The position numbers were made by a program, and so were the translations under genes. A stretch of DNA of 64,000 bases, from the NCBI GenBank assembly GCA_043745195.1, contig JAYTTF010000188.1, positions 1 to 64,000 on the forward strand, in the 5' to 3' direction. Below the pieces are notes generated by a model. It was not told where the DNA came from, ran no database searches, and was given only the letters and a program-made list of their open reading frames with translations. Of this stretch, positions 17,847 to 27,035 are shown piece by piece (within the stretch, counting starts at the first letter, position 1; each line of letters opens with the position of its first letter). The stretch is from JANXSF01 sp043745195. Lineage in GTDB: Bacteria > Acidobacteriota > Terriglobia > Bryobacterales > Bryobacteraceae.

Positions 17847-18653
17847 ATGTTCCAGTATCAAGATACCATTCACTTGACACAGGTTGGGAAGCGTTGTCAT
17901 TACATTCTATTAACAATTGCACTCTGGGTTTTAGTAAGTAGCGGAGCTTACGCAGCGCCAATGCTATCGCCAACCTGCGGGACGGGATCAGGCAATATTC
18001 CTGATGCAACGTTCGATGGTTTAGGAAATACAACACCTGGGGTGCTAACTTGTGGCTTCCTGGTGAATTCGGCGGGAATAATTGGAGGAGGAAATGCAGT
18101 TACGGTTTCGTTACTTGGATTCCGGCATGAATCGTCTGGAGACGTTGGCATTACACTTACACATTATACGGACGCAACTAAAACAGTGATGCTGGGTGGA
18201 CCGCAGTGGCTGTTCTACAGGATCGGGAAAGTATCTACCGATCCGAACGACTTTGGTTATACGGCACAATTTGGCGACCCACTTGGAACCGGCGATAACT
18301 ACGAGTTAGGTTCGGCGTTTTCAACCAACCTTTGGACAGTAGCCCAGAGCTTGGGAACGGCCGATTTCATTCCCGGACAAAGCGGCGGATTCACGTCGGG
18401 TTATGCCACAACTGATCCGTTTAGTTCCACACCAAACTCATTTTCCTCCATGTTTGCCGGTCAAACGTTGTCTGGATATTGGCAGCTTGAGATCACAGAT
18501 TATGCACCAGGCCCTTCGTCCATTCCCAGCGATGGATCTTTACTCCAATGGGGTTTGAATCTGACCAGCCAGACTAGCGTACCCGAACCGGGGTATGGGC
18601 TGGGAGTGCTTGCGGCATTGGCCATCCTAACTGGGGCGAAGAAAAAAGTTTAG
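17847..18653 (+). CDS. PEP-CTERM sorting domain protein with proprotein-convertase-P-like body
   Basis: A 268-residue exported protein. After a longer-than-usual leader (hydrophobic core around residues 20-36, ending A-Y-A-A-P), the body is beta-rich with D-V-G-I-T-L-T-H-Y and G-Y-W-Q-L-E-I-T-D-Y segments, much like the P-domain-type sandwich found in many PEP-CTERM proteins. The C-terminus is V-P-E-P-G-Y-G, a hydrophobic span, then A-K-K-K-V, the exosortase-processed sorting signal. Its stop codon overlaps the stop of the opposing gene by four bases (18650-18653). Confidence 0.85.
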   Translation: MFQYQDTIHLTQVGKRCHYILLTIALWVLVSSGAYAAPMLSPTCGTGSGNIPDATFDGLGNTTPGVLTCGFLVNSAGIIGGGNAVTVSLLGFRHESSGDVGITLTHYTDATKTVMLGGPQWLFYRIGKVSTDPNDFGYTAQFGDPLGTGDNYELGSAFSTNLWTVAQSLGTADFIPGQSGGFTSGYATTDPFSSTPNSFSSMFAGQTLSGYWQLEITDYAPGPSSIPSDGSLLQWGLNLTSQTSVPEPGYGLGVLAALAILTGAKKKV

Positions 18654-19075
18654 TTTTTAAACACGTTCCCAAACATTTTGCCGCCACGTTTTTTGCCAAC
18701 CCAAGTTCCGGCATAACTGCCATTGAAGAATAGGATGCGAGCTTGGAATGTACCGGCACCGGGAATAGGGAAATTATTTATAGTGACCACGGGAGTGTCG
18801 CCAGCCCATTTCACTTCAGCAGGCAGGGCAAACTTGATTTCCTTCTTGTTGTATTCAATGCGAGCGTCGAACTTCCACTGGTCGTCCTTTCCTTTAGTAA
18901 CACCTTCGATCACGTAGCGATCCTCGCTCATTTCAGCAATACCATCTTCGGTAAAAAGCCCCGATAGAGTCACGTTCGTCATGCTCTCCTTGAAGCGCTT
19001 TTCCGCAAGATTCAGGGTTTCTGCGGCATGGCAAATTGGAATCGCGAGGAGTGCAAGAGTGATAAGAAACCGCAT
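18650..19075 (-). CDS. Small exported protein of unknown function
   Basis: About 141 residues. The start is set at ATG 19075 because it gives a clean signal peptide (M-R-F-L-I-T-L-A-L-L-A-I-P-I-C-H-A-A); the frame stays open upstream only through the repeat copy. The mature part is a single beta-rich domain with charged strands (W-K-F-D-A-R-I-E-Y, T-P-V-V-T-I-N-N-F-P-I-P-G-A-G-T-F) and ends in G-K-K-R-G-G-K-M-F-G. I do not recognise a family. The 265-bp repeat ends 20 bases upstream of its start, so the repeat probably supplies its promoter or leader. Confidence 0.65.
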   Translation of the reverse strand: MRFLITLALLAIPICHAAETLNLAEKRFKESMTNVTLSGLFTEDGIAEMSEDRYVIEGVTKGKDDQWKFDARIEYNKKEIKFALPAEVKWAGDTPVVTINNFPIPGAGTFQARILFFNGSYAGTWVGKKRGGKMFGNVFKN

Positions 19076-19095
19076 ATGTTTATTGTGCAACGAAT

Positions 19096-19360
19096 GTTCA
19101 CCCTGGAAACGACAGTTGCAAGCCGTAACCGGCACCCTGTCTGTCCAATTCGTGAAATCCGGGACGGGGGTGCAATTCCTTTGCAAGTCTTCCGCAGACA
19201 GAACATCTTCCTTGAATTGCAGCCCCGTCCCTGATTTCGCAGCCATCCGCACCTTAGTCCCACGTCGAGCCCCACGATCAAATTTAGAATCGAAAGAGCG
19301 CTCACCATTCTGGTGACAGATGGCTTCCACGCAACTGTCGGTGGGTACCGGAGTTGATCT
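19096..19360. repeat. Dispersed 265-bp repeat, copy B, with internal hairpin
   Basis: Second copy of the element at 4008-4272: same length, same orientation, about 91% identical by hand alignment. The inner stem-loop is kept at 19154-19238: GAAATCCGGGAC (19154-19165) faces GTCCCTGATTTC (19227-19238) with one mismatch, and the TGCAATTC/GAATTGCA pair is intact. GGACGGGG / CCCCGTCC lengthens the inner stem compared with copy A. In the minus direction its end lies just before the start of a small exported protein gene. Confidence 0.9.
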
Positions 19361-19455
19361 GTCAGTCTTCCGCGTCCCCATTGACGGCAATTTTTTGAAA
19401 CTTCAGTCTCACTCTTTGGGCGCATGACGAAGTCTTGCAGCTTACACTAAAGAGT

Positions 19456-20082
19456 ATGTGGCGAACCCTGTACGTCTGCCTCCTTCTAACTTCCTGCGCG
19501 CCGGACCGCACTTCACTGTTGCACCCTGACAAACTCACCGGCCAAAGTCCCGCCATCTACCATGCACGATTCGACACTACCCAGGGATCGTTCCTCATTG
19601 AAGTGCGTCGCGAATGGTCCCCGCTTGGGGCAGACCGCTTTTATCAATTGGTGGCCAACGGGTTCTATGACGGCACCCGATTTTTCCGAACCCTACCGAA
19701 GTTTGTAGTCCAGTGGGGAATCAATCCGAATCCTCAAGTTGCTAAGGCATGGAAAACGGGCAACACCATCAAGGACGACCGCGTCATTCAAAGTAACCAA
19801 CGGGGCTTCCTCTCCTTTGCCACCAGTGGGCCTGATACACGAACCACGCAAATCTACGTCAACATGGCCGACAATAAGAGGCTGGATGCGCGTGGCTTTT
19901 CACCCTTCGGCAAAGTGATTTCCGGCATGGAAGTTTTCGACAAACTGTTTGCAGGATACGGTGAGGGTCCGCCGAGAGGGAATGGTGCGGATCAGAATAA
20001 AATCGAGACGGAGGGCGAAGCCTATCTTGCCCGGAAGTTTCCGAACTTGGATAAAGTCATTGTTGCGCGGATTGTGAATTGA
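19456..20082 (+). CDS. Peptidyl-prolyl isomerase, cyclophilin type, predicted lipoprotein
   Basis: About 208 residues. ATG 19456 is preferred over an upstream TTG because it opens a lipoprotein signal (V-C-L-L-L-T-S-C) whose cysteine would be lipidated. The cyclophilin domain follows: D-T-T-Q-G-S-F-L-I-E-V, A-D-R-F-Y-Q-L-V-A-N-G-F-Y-D-G-T-R-F-F-R, R-G-F-L-S-F-A-T-S-G and F-G-K-V-I-S-G-M-E-V. The usual Q-G-D/G-G pocket reads Q-W-G-I-N-P here, so activity may be modified, as in many periplasmic cyclophilins. It would act on X-Pro bonds in envelope proteins. Standalone gene. Confidence 0.88.
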   Translation: MWRTLYVCLLLTSCAPDRTSLLHPDKLTGQSPAIYHARFDTTQGSFLIEVRREWSPLGADRFYQLVANGFYDGTRFFRTLPKFVVQWGINPNPQVAKAWKTGNTIKDDRVIQSNQRGFLSFATSGPDTRTTQIYVNMADNKRLDARGFSPFGKVISGMEVFDKLFAGYGEGPPRGNGADQNKIETEGEAYLARKFPNLDKVIVARIVN

Positions 20083-20202
20083 GTCACAAGGCATCGCAAA
20101 AAATTTTCTCCCAACAGACTCAAGGGCCTACATCTTCTCCGCTGCTTGTTTCAGTCCTTAAAACTTGACCCCGCCAGGAATAATGGAAGCAGGAGTCCCA
20201 AC

Positions 20203-20643
20203 ATGTCTTCCAATACAAAAGCCGAACCGAAAATCACACCAGTTCCAAAATCAGAACTACTTCTTGACGTCGCCGCTGAGGCCACAATCCTTCGCTCCGA
20301 GGAAGGTATTTCGATGGTCGTCATCCCAAATCACCCTACGAAAAAGAGGCCGGTGTCTCTGCTCGATAGTTTCGATTTTGTCTGCTGGCTCACCTGGCGC
20401 TGCCATAATAAGCATGGCTTCCTGCCATCCTCAGCACTCATCAACACTGTCCTGCGCGCACTGGCCGGCAAGGCCCTATTTGATCCTGAAACTGTGGTGG
20501 TCGAAATCCCTCAGCCTTCATTAAAGGCCCCTCAAGTAGTCGGCATTCAGCCCAGTGTTAGCGTCAAGCCAGTACTCCAGCAAGTCATTTCGCAACTTAC
20601 GAATACCCACGCAATGGTCCACCCCAGGGCTACTGCCCGGTGA
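20203..20643 (+). CDS. Small conserved-looking cytoplasmic protein, unknown function
   Basis: About 146 residues from ATG 20203 (a TTG at 20146 would add 19 unlikely residues). No signal peptide. The centre is a compact domain with S-F-D-F-V-C-W-L-T-W-R-C-H-N-K-H-G-F-L-P and a following helix T-V-L-R-A-L-A-G-K-A-L; the flanks are Pro- and Lys-rich and look disordered. I do not recognise it. Possibly a small regulatory or DNA-associated protein, but this is only an impression. Confidence 0.45.
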   Translation: MSSNTKAEPKITPVPKSELLLDVAAEATILRSEEGISMVVIPNHPTKKRPVSLLDSFDFVCWLTWRCHNKHGFLPSSALINTVLRALAGKALFDPETVVVEIPQPSLKAPQVVGIQPSVSVKPVLQQVISQLTNTHAMVHPRATAR

Positions 20644-20724
20644 CAAACAAAGGACCTAAACGTTATCGATGAAGTTCGACTCCTCTCACCGCTTTGTTAT
20701 ATGATGTGACAACCCGGGGAACCA

Positions 20725-23700
20725 TTGAATTATAAGATCCTAGCACTACTTCTAACTACCTGTTTTTGCGCCGAAGCCCAACAGGTCAGCGCTTCCATAT
20801 CAGGCTCGGTAACCGACAAAAGCGGCAGCGCCATTCTAGGTGCCGCTGTTAAGTTAACTTCAAAATCAACCGCGTTTGAACGGGAAACCACTACCGGCGA
20901 AGACGGCAATTTCCGTTTCAACGCAATTCTTCCGGGGGCCTATTCTTTAGACGTCAAGCATCCAGGGTTTAAAAATTATCGCCGGACAGACGTTCAACTT
21001 ACTCCCAACGAGAATCACGTGACTAACACGATTCGGATGGAGCTAGGCGATGTTACAGAATCCATCACCGTCGCGGCGGAAGCGGCTACGGTCCAAATTT
21101 CCAGCGGAGAACGTTCCGGAATTATCACAGCGAAAGAAATTGAAAATCTAACTGTGATGAATCGCGATTTCGCCACGCTGGTGGCCCTGCTTCCCGGCGT
21201 TGTTGACAATCCTGGCACGGCGGAAGTGCAGGGTTTTTCCGGCGGCGCTTCCTATAACGTTGCCGGCAACCGCTCGAACGGCAATAGCATCACAATAGAC
21301 GGCGGCTCCACTGAAAACACCAACGGCGGCAATGGGAATAACTTCGTCAGTATGGATTCAGTTGGTGCGGTTCGTATTGTCACCAGTAACTACCAGGCGG
21401 AATTTGGACGTAAGCCGGCGGCCAGTATTATGGCCATCACAAAGAACGGCACCCAACAATATCACGGCGCAGCTTATTGGTATTACCGGCATGAATCGCT
21501 GAACGCAAATGAGTTTTTCAACAATAGGCAGGGCCTTCGGGTTAGCCCCAGGCGAGTACAAACTCCAGGCTTCAATATTGGTGGACCCATCTACATCCCC
21601 GGCAAATTCAACAAGGGTAAAAGCAAGCTTTTCTTTTTTACATCGCAAGAGTTCATTCGGGAAAAGCGGCCCCAGGGAATTCGTAATCTTACTGTGCCCA
21701 CTGAGTTGGAACGAGCTGGGAATTTCAGCCAGACATTCGTCACCAACGGGGTTTATCCTAATGTACGAATGACGGTGGTGAATGATCCAGAGAACGGCAA
21801 GCAGCCTTTTCCAGAAAATATCATACCTGCAAGCAGGATCAATAGTAGTGGTCAAAATTACTTGAAGTTGTTGCCATTGCCCAATGGTGTGAACCAGGCC
21901 GTGGCAAGGCTGACTTACAACTATCAGGTGCAGGAAAGTCTGACCATTCCCAAAACTGCCAACACAACCAGATTGGATTACGTGGTGAATTCAAAAACCA
22001 CGCTGTGGCTGAAGTATAACTATTGGATTGAAGATCAAAAAGGTTGGGCCGTTTCAGCAGGCAATGCAAACTGGGGATGGTTGCCGGCGCACTACCTGGC
22101 CAGGACGCATGCCCCGGTTCTTTCCTTGACGCGCATTATCAACCCCAGTACGATTCTTGAATTTTCAGCGCGAATGACGCGCTGGACCGAAGATGGTGAG
22201 CCCTTAAACCAATCAGATGTGCAACGGCTAAACCGCAAAACTTCAAGTGTGAATATCCCGCAATTCAACCCCGCTGGAAATCCGCTTAATCTTGTTCCCA
22301 ACGCAACTTTCGGTGGCGTTAGCAGTCCCGCAAATACCAGTTTCAACGCACGGTTCCCTCTACGCGGAACGGAAACACCACTGTTTTCCGATGCCATTGT
22401 CACCAGGACGCAAGGCAAGCATGTAATGAAATACGGTTTCTACTACGAACGATGGCGCGCAGTGAAAGGCGAATCAGGCAATTGGGCCGGCACGCTCGAT
22501 TTCACAACCGACACGGCAAACCCCAACGATGCCAATCAGCCATTTGCCAATGCGTTGCTAGGCAATTTCAAAAGCTACACCGAATCCAACAACCGGCCTC
22601 CTCTATACGAAACCACCACTTCCTACGAATGGTTTGCGCAAGATAATTTCCGGGTAAATAAGCGGCTAACTTTGGATTTAGGCGTGCGCTTCGGATGGTC
22701 AACCCCATTCTATAGCTCACGCCGGCAAGAAGCAGGATTCGTCCCCGGCCTTTGGAATTTGAAGAACCAAATTCAGTTGATGACGCCCGTGCGCATCGCC
22801 AATGTTCGTAAGGCGCAAAACCCCGTCACGGGGGAAATTCTTCCGGCAACACTCATCGGCGCAATTGCGCCAAACACCGGCAATCCCTACAACGGGACGG
22901 TGAATTTGCTGACCGATCTAAACTATCCGCAAGGCTTGCGGGAAAACAGCGGCGTCAAAATGGCACCACGCTTCGGCTTTGCTTACGATCCGTTCGGCAA
23001 AGGGAAGACGGCCATTCGCGGGGGCTTTGGCCTGTTTTATGAAATTCATGAAAAGGATTTGTGGGGCTACGCGCTGCATCTCAATCCTCCCAATCAACTG
23101 ACGCCTCAAATTTTCTATGGAGACCTGAACACCTTTATTAATACGCAAGGCTACTTATTTCCGTCGAATACATCCGGCTTGAATCCGAACCGGACGCTGG
23201 GGAGAACCATGAGTTACAGCTTTGGCGTGCAGCAGAGTGTTGGCTGGAGCACCATCCTGGATGTGGCCTATGTTGCTACCCTTGGCCGTCACTTACTGGC
23301 GCGGAAGAACATCAATTCCGTGGCGACAGGCACTCTGCAACTGGAGTCTGCCCAAGATCCCAGCAATCCAGGCAACCCTTTGGCAACCCAATATTTGCGG
23401 CCTTATCTGGGCTACGGCGATATTCAGTTTTACAACTATGATTCCAATTCCAGTTACCATTCGCTGCAGGTAACATTGAATCGCCGCTTCCGAAAAGGGA
23501 TTTCCGGTGGTCTTGCTTGGACCTGGTCAAAGGCAATGGACTACACCGATACGGACACTTCAAACCTAAGCTTTCTGGTGGACCCGAAGATCTTCAACTA
23601 TGGCCAAGCTGGTTTTGACCGGACTCATATTTTGAAGGGTAACTGGATTTACGAATTGCCAAAGATTCCCTGGACCCCGCAGCGCTATGGCGATTTGAAG

Positions 23701-24210
23701 AAAACTCTAATCGACGGTTGGCAGATCTCCGGAATCAGTACGCAGATGAGTGGGGCACCCACTGCCGCTAATTTGTCCCTTTTCAGCGGCACTACAACCA
23801 ATTGGTCAGGCTCGCCCACCGACGGGGCACGTACGAATGTAATTGGCAATCCTACACTGCCGAAAAGCGAAAGAACTTTTGAAAAGAACTTCAATACCGC
23901 CGCCTTTGCCATCCCGCAACAAGGAACGTTAGGCAACGCATCTAAATTTTCGTTCCGCGGCCCAGGCATCAACAACTTCGATATTTCGTTGTTTAAGAAT
24001 TTCAAAACTAATGAAAATGTGAAAGCACAGTTCCGCGCCGAGGCTTACAACATTTTCAACCATACTCAATTCAGTTCACTGGATACAACGGCGAGATTTG
24101 ATAATCGCGAGGGTCCAACCTACGGCAATCAGTTAAGCGCCACCTTTGGGCAGTTTACCGGAGCAAGACTTGCTCGTCGAATGCAATTGGCGTTGCGCTT
24201 CACGTTCTAA
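20725..24210 (+). CDS. TonB-dependent receptor, Oar-like with carboxypeptidase-regulatory domain
   Basis: A 1161-residue outer-membrane protein, typical of acidobacteria that carry dozens of such receptors. Start is TTG at 20725, since an in-frame TGA lies seven codons upstream and no ATG is available. Signal peptide ends near A-E-A-Q. Residues 25-105 are a carboxypeptidase-regulatory-like sandwich (S-G-S-V-T-D-K-S-G-S-A-I-L-G-A), followed by a plug region (L-L-P-G-V-V-D-N-P-G) and a long beta barrel. The C-terminus ends in Phe (L-A-L-R-F-T-F), as barrels do for assembly. The substrate is unknown; glycans or peptides are common. It converges closely on the NDH-2-like gene, with ten bases between stops. 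Confidence 0.92.
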   Translation: MNYKILALLLTTCFCAEAQQVSASISGSVTDKSGSAILGAAVKLTSKSTAFERETTTGEDGNFRFNAILPGAYSLDVKHPGFKNYRRTDVQLTPNENHVTNTIRMELGDVTESITVAAEAATVQISSGERSGIITAKEIENLTVMNRDFATLVALLPGVVDNPGTAEVQGFSGGASYNVAGNRSNGNSITIDGGSTENTNGGNGNNFVSMDSVGAVRIVTSNYQAEFGRKPAASIMAITKNGTQQYHGAAYWYYRHESLNANEFFNNRQGLRVSPRRVQTPGFNIGGPIYIPGKFNKGKSKLFFFTSQEFIREKRPQGIRNLTVPTELERAGNFSQTFVTNGVYPNVRMTVVNDPENGKQPFPENIIPASRINSSGQNYLKLLPLPNGVNQAVARLTYNYQVQESLTIPKTANTTRLDYVVNSKTTLWLKYNYWIEDQKGWAVSAGNANWGWLPAHYLARTHAPVLSLTRIINPSTILEFSARMTRWTEDGEPLNQSDVQRLNRKTSSVNIPQFNPAGNPLNLVPNATFGGVSSPANTSFNARFPLRGTETPLFSDAIVTRTQGKHVMKYGFYYERWRAVKGESGNWAGTLDFTTDTANPNDANQPFANALLGNFKSYTESNNRPPLYETTTSYEWFAQDNFRVNKRLTLDLGVRFGWSTPFYSSRRQEAGFVPGLWNLKNQIQLMTPVRIANVRKAQNPVTGEILPATLIGAIAPNTGNPYNGTVNLLTDLNYPQGLRENSGVKMAPRFGFAYDPFGKGKTAIRGGFGLFYEIHEKDLWGYALHLNPPNQLTPQIFYGDLNTFINTQGYLFPSNTSGLNPNRTLGRTMSYSFGVQQSVGWSTILDVAYVATLGRHLLARKNINSVATGTLQLESAQDPSNPGNPLATQYLRPYLGYGDIQFYNYDSNSSYHSLQVTLNRRFRKGISGGLAWTWSKAMDYTDTDTSNLSFLVDPKIFNYGQAGFDRTHILKGNWIYELPKIPWTPQRYGDLKKTLIDGWQISGISTQMSGAPTAANLSLFSGTTTNWSGSPTDGARTNVIGNPTLPKSERTFEKNFNTAAFAIPQQGTLGNASKFSFRGPGINNFDISLFKNFKTNENVKAQFRAEAYNIFNHTQFSSLDTTARFDNREGPTYGNQLSATFGQFTGARLARRMQLALRFTF

Positions 24211-24220
24211 TTTGGAGAGA

Positions 24221-25801
24221 CTACTCACTTCGCTTTTGAGAAATCGCTTGTAAGCCGGAACGTAACTCCGGGAAGTTATTGAGTAACTGAGACACGTCCC
24301 CTTTGGTGATGGCCACAAGATCTGTTGGCTTGGTGGTCCGAATGGTTGCGTTGCGCGGCGAGTTAGTAAGCAGGCCCATTTCGCCAAAGGATTCGCTTTC
24401 GCCAATAGTGGCAATCCGCTCGCCGTCGCGCAGCACTTCCACCTCGCCCTTCTGAATAATGAACAACCGGTCAGGGGCGTCGCCTTGCTCAAACACTATC
24501 TGCCCTGCTTCAAAGTGTTCGTTGGTAATGTTACTGGAAGTTTGCACTCGCAGTTGTACTAAGCCAGTCTTGAAAATGGCACCTGTTAACCAGTCAAGCC
24601 CCACACGCAGTTTCCGGTCCAATCCCGGCATCTTCATCAGGTAAATGGTTCGCCAAAGAACCCAGGCCGGAAAGCCGGAAATCTTCATGCCGAACACTTC
24701 GGCTACGGCAGAATGATGGCCAAGGGACCCCAACTTACCGAGCCCAGCAAAGTTAAAAGTACGTCGTTCGGAATCGCCGCGTACGCAGGCAACAATGTTT
24801 GCCGCAACCACTTCCGCTTCCCGAGTTGCGTGTTGAGCTGTGGGCGGAGCCACCGTACCATCGCTCATCAGAATGGTGGCACAATCCCCCATGGCCCACG
24901 CACGACCTTCAAACCCAGCCATTTCCAGTTGGCCATTCACCGCCAGCCGACCTTTTTCCTTTTTGCAATCCATAGCTGCAACAAGTGGAGTAAGTGCCGA
25001 AGGAACCGTGGAGATGATAGTCCGCGCTTCAACCACTTCGCCGTTATTCATGATCACCGTATCGGCCGTAGCTGATTTCACGCGGATGCCCAACTTCAAA
25101 GTTACACCGCGCTTACTCAAAATCTTCTGCGCATACTCGGCAAGTTCAGGAGCCATTTCCGGCAATATACGTTCGCGGGAATGGACCAACATCACGGTAA
25201 TTTCTTCCTGCTTAATATTCCGAAAATCTTTCACGGCACTGCGTAGAAAGTCGTTCAGCTCAGCAGCAACTTCAACACCGGAAAATCCAGCACCGCTGAT
25301 GACGAACGTCAGCAGACGCTTGCGAAACCACTCATCTTTTTCGATAGACGCTTCTTCCAAACACTCAAGCGCACGATTGCGCAATCGCAATGCGTCACCC
25401 AAGGTTCGAAACGGTAATGCGTATTCGGCCAAGCCCGGCATACCAGAAAAATCCGTTACGGTACCGGGCGACATCACCAGATAATCGTAGGGCAGTTCCA
25501 AGGTACGCGGCCGCATGGCTGGAGTCATGCGAACAACGCGTTGCTTCAAATCTACTGACTCAACATCCCGCACATAAAGCTGAGTACGCGGGCAAAGTCG
25601 GCGGATGGGTGAGACGGTTTCAACCAACCCAATGGCCCCGGAAATCACTTCAGGCAGCAAGGGTTGAAAGACAAAATAGTTTTCTCTGTTAATCAGGCAG
25701 ATCTCAGCTTCCCAGGGTTTCAGCAGTTTTTCCAAACTACGTGCTGCGTAGACTCCGGCAAATCCGCCGCCAACAATGACGATTCGAGGTGGTGTGGGCA
25801 T
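24221..25801 (-). CDS. Type II NADH dehydrogenase-like flavoprotein fused to a cyclic-nucleotide-binding domain
   Basis: 526 residues. Residues 1-400 form a two-dinucleotide-fold oxidoreductase: G-G-G-F-A-G at 11-16 for FAD, G-A-G-F-S-G at 170-175 for NAD(P)H, and W-A-M-G-D-C-A at 302-308. This is the NDH-2 pattern: NADH oxidised, quinone reduced at the inner membrane without proton pumping. Residues 425-515 are a Crp-type nucleotide pocket with F-G-E-M-G-L-L (Glu474) and P-R-N-A-T (Arg483), the residues that hold the sugar and phosphate of cAMP or cGMP. An electron-entry enzyme with a built-in second-messenger pocket is unusual. It is the last gene of an eight-gene operon, six bases after the kinase. 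Confidence 0.88.
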   Translation of the reverse strand: MPTPPRIVIVGGGFAGVYAARSLEKLLKPWEAEICLINRENYFVFQPLLPEVISGAIGLVETVSPIRRLCPRTQLYVRDVESVDLKQRVVRMTPAMRPRTLELPYDYLVMSPGTVTDFSGMPGLAEYALPFRTLGDALRLRNRALECLEEASIEKDEWFRKRLLTFVISGAGFSGVEVAAELNDFLRSAVKDFRNIKQEEITVMLVHSRERILPEMAPELAEYAQKILSKRGVTLKLGIRVKSATADTVIMNNGEVVEARTIISTVPSALTPLVAAMDCKKEKGRLAVNGQLEMAGFEGRAWAMGDCATILMSDGTVAPPTAQHATREAEVVAANIVACVRGDSERRTFNFAGLGKLGSLGHHSAVAEVFGMKISGFPAWVLWRTIYLMKMPGLDRKLRVGLDWLTGAIFKTGLVQLRVQTSSNITNEHFEAGQIVFEQGDAPDRLFIIQKGEVEVLRDGERIATIGESESFGEMGLLTNSPRNATIRTTKPTDLVAITKGDVSQLLNNFPELRSGLQAISQKRSE

Positions 25802-25807
25802 TGTAGG

Positions 25808-27022
25808 TTATTGGGTGTTCATTGCAATTGCGATAAGGGCAATTACCAACAACACCACCGCGCCAATCAGAATCCATAAATTCACACCCATTCCCTCTGA
25901 CGGTGCCGGTCCAGCAGCGGCGGCAAATGGGATGCCGCACTTTCCACAAACCACGGCGTCTTTCGGATTGCCAAAAGTGCAGGCGGTGCAGAATCGAATA
26001 TTCGATTGCACCACCGGTGGTGGGGGCGGCACTGGCTTGGGTGGAGGTGGAGGAGTTGGTTGAGCAACTGGCACGGGGGCAGGGGCGGGTGCAACGGCCA
26101 CTGGTCGAGGTGCGTCTCTTTTTACAACTACTGTCTTCTCCGGCTCAGCCGGCGCTTGCGGTTTCGCCGGTGCAGGCGCTGAAACAGAAACTGCTTCATT
26201 GCCCGATGGTTTGTTGTCGAGGGTGAATCGGCATAGCGCGATGGTTTGCTTCAATTCTCCAGCATTTTTCCATCTTTTAGCCGGATCCTTATCCAAGGCT
26301 CGACGAACTACGAACTCAAGACCCTCTGGTGCATTGGCTCCTGCTTGTCCCCAAGCTGGTGGAGCATCAAACAGAATAGCGCTTAAAATTTCCGGCAGCG
26401 TTTTCTTCCCGGCAGCAAATGGATGAAGCCCAGTGGAGAGTTGCTGAAACACAATTCCGGTGGCGAACACGTCAGTTGCCGCAGTGCAAGTCTCGCCGCG
26501 AATTTGCTCGGGCGCCATGTAATTCAGGGTACCTACAGCCGAACCTGCACGCGTCAATTCCGAAGAACCTTCGCGGGCCATGCCGAAATCAAGAATACGC
26601 GTATTGCCTGAATTTTCTAAAAACAGATTGGCCGGTTTAATATCGCGATGAACTAAACCCAGTTGATGGGCATATTGCAGGCCGGCGCAAACCGCTTCCA
26701 TAATGCTCAGTTTGTCCGACCAGGAAAACTGGCGACCCGATGCGATGGCCTTGTTCAGATCCATGCCTTCCAAACATTCCATCACCTGAAAAAGCACTCC
26801 GTTCGCTTCCCCGGATTCAATCACCTTCACAAGATTCGGATGATGCAGTTTGGAGCAAATTTCCGCTTCGCGCAAAAATCGAGCGCGCTCCTCATCACCC
26901 AGATCCTTCACAGGGGCAGTCTTGATAACAACCTTTTTGCCGTCCTTGGCGGTTGCAATATAGACCGGCCGTTTTCCGGCTGCAAGAGTACTTTGAATTT
27001 TGTAAGTGCCTATTGCTTCCAT
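25808..27022 (-). CDS. Ser/Thr protein kinase with zinc ribbon and C-terminal membrane anchor
   Basis: 404 residues. Kinase domain at about 7-270: Lys34 (V-V-I-K), H-R-D-I-K-P-A-N at 125-132, D-F-G at 145-147 and A-P-E at 170-172, all present. The glycine-rich loop is poor (L-A-A-G-K-R-P-V) and lacks the usual G-x-G-x-x-G. A Pro/Ala-rich linker (about 285-340) leads to a zinc ribbon, F-C-T-A-C near 350 and V-C-G-K-C near 365, and one membrane span near the end (L-W-I-L-I-G-A-V-V-L-L-V-I). The kinase thus faces the cytoplasm beside its probable redox partners. It is followed by the NDH-2-like gene and preceded by the PP2C phosphatase at 13 bases. Confidence 0.9.
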   Translation of the reverse strand: MEAIGTYKIQSTLAAGKRPVYIATAKDGKKVVIKTAPVKDLGDEERARFLREAEICSKLHHPNLVKVIESGEANGVLFQVMECLEGMDLNKAIASGRQFSWSDKLSIMEAVCAGLQYAHQLGLVHRDIKPANLFLENSGNTRILDFGMAREGSSELTRAGSAVGTLNYMAPEQIRGETCTAATDVFATGIVFQQLSTGLHPFAAGKKTLPEILSAILFDAPPAWGQAGANAPEGLEFVVRRALDKDPAKRWKNAGELKQTIALCRFTLDNKPSGNEAVSVSAPAPAKPQAPAEPEKTVVVKRDAPRPVAVAPAPAPVPVAQPTPPPPPKPVPPPPPVVQSNIRFCTACTFGNPKDAVVCGKCGIPFAAAAGPAPSEGMGVNLWILIGAVVLLVIALIAIAMNTQ

Positions 27023-27035
27023 TGGTGATTATCCA

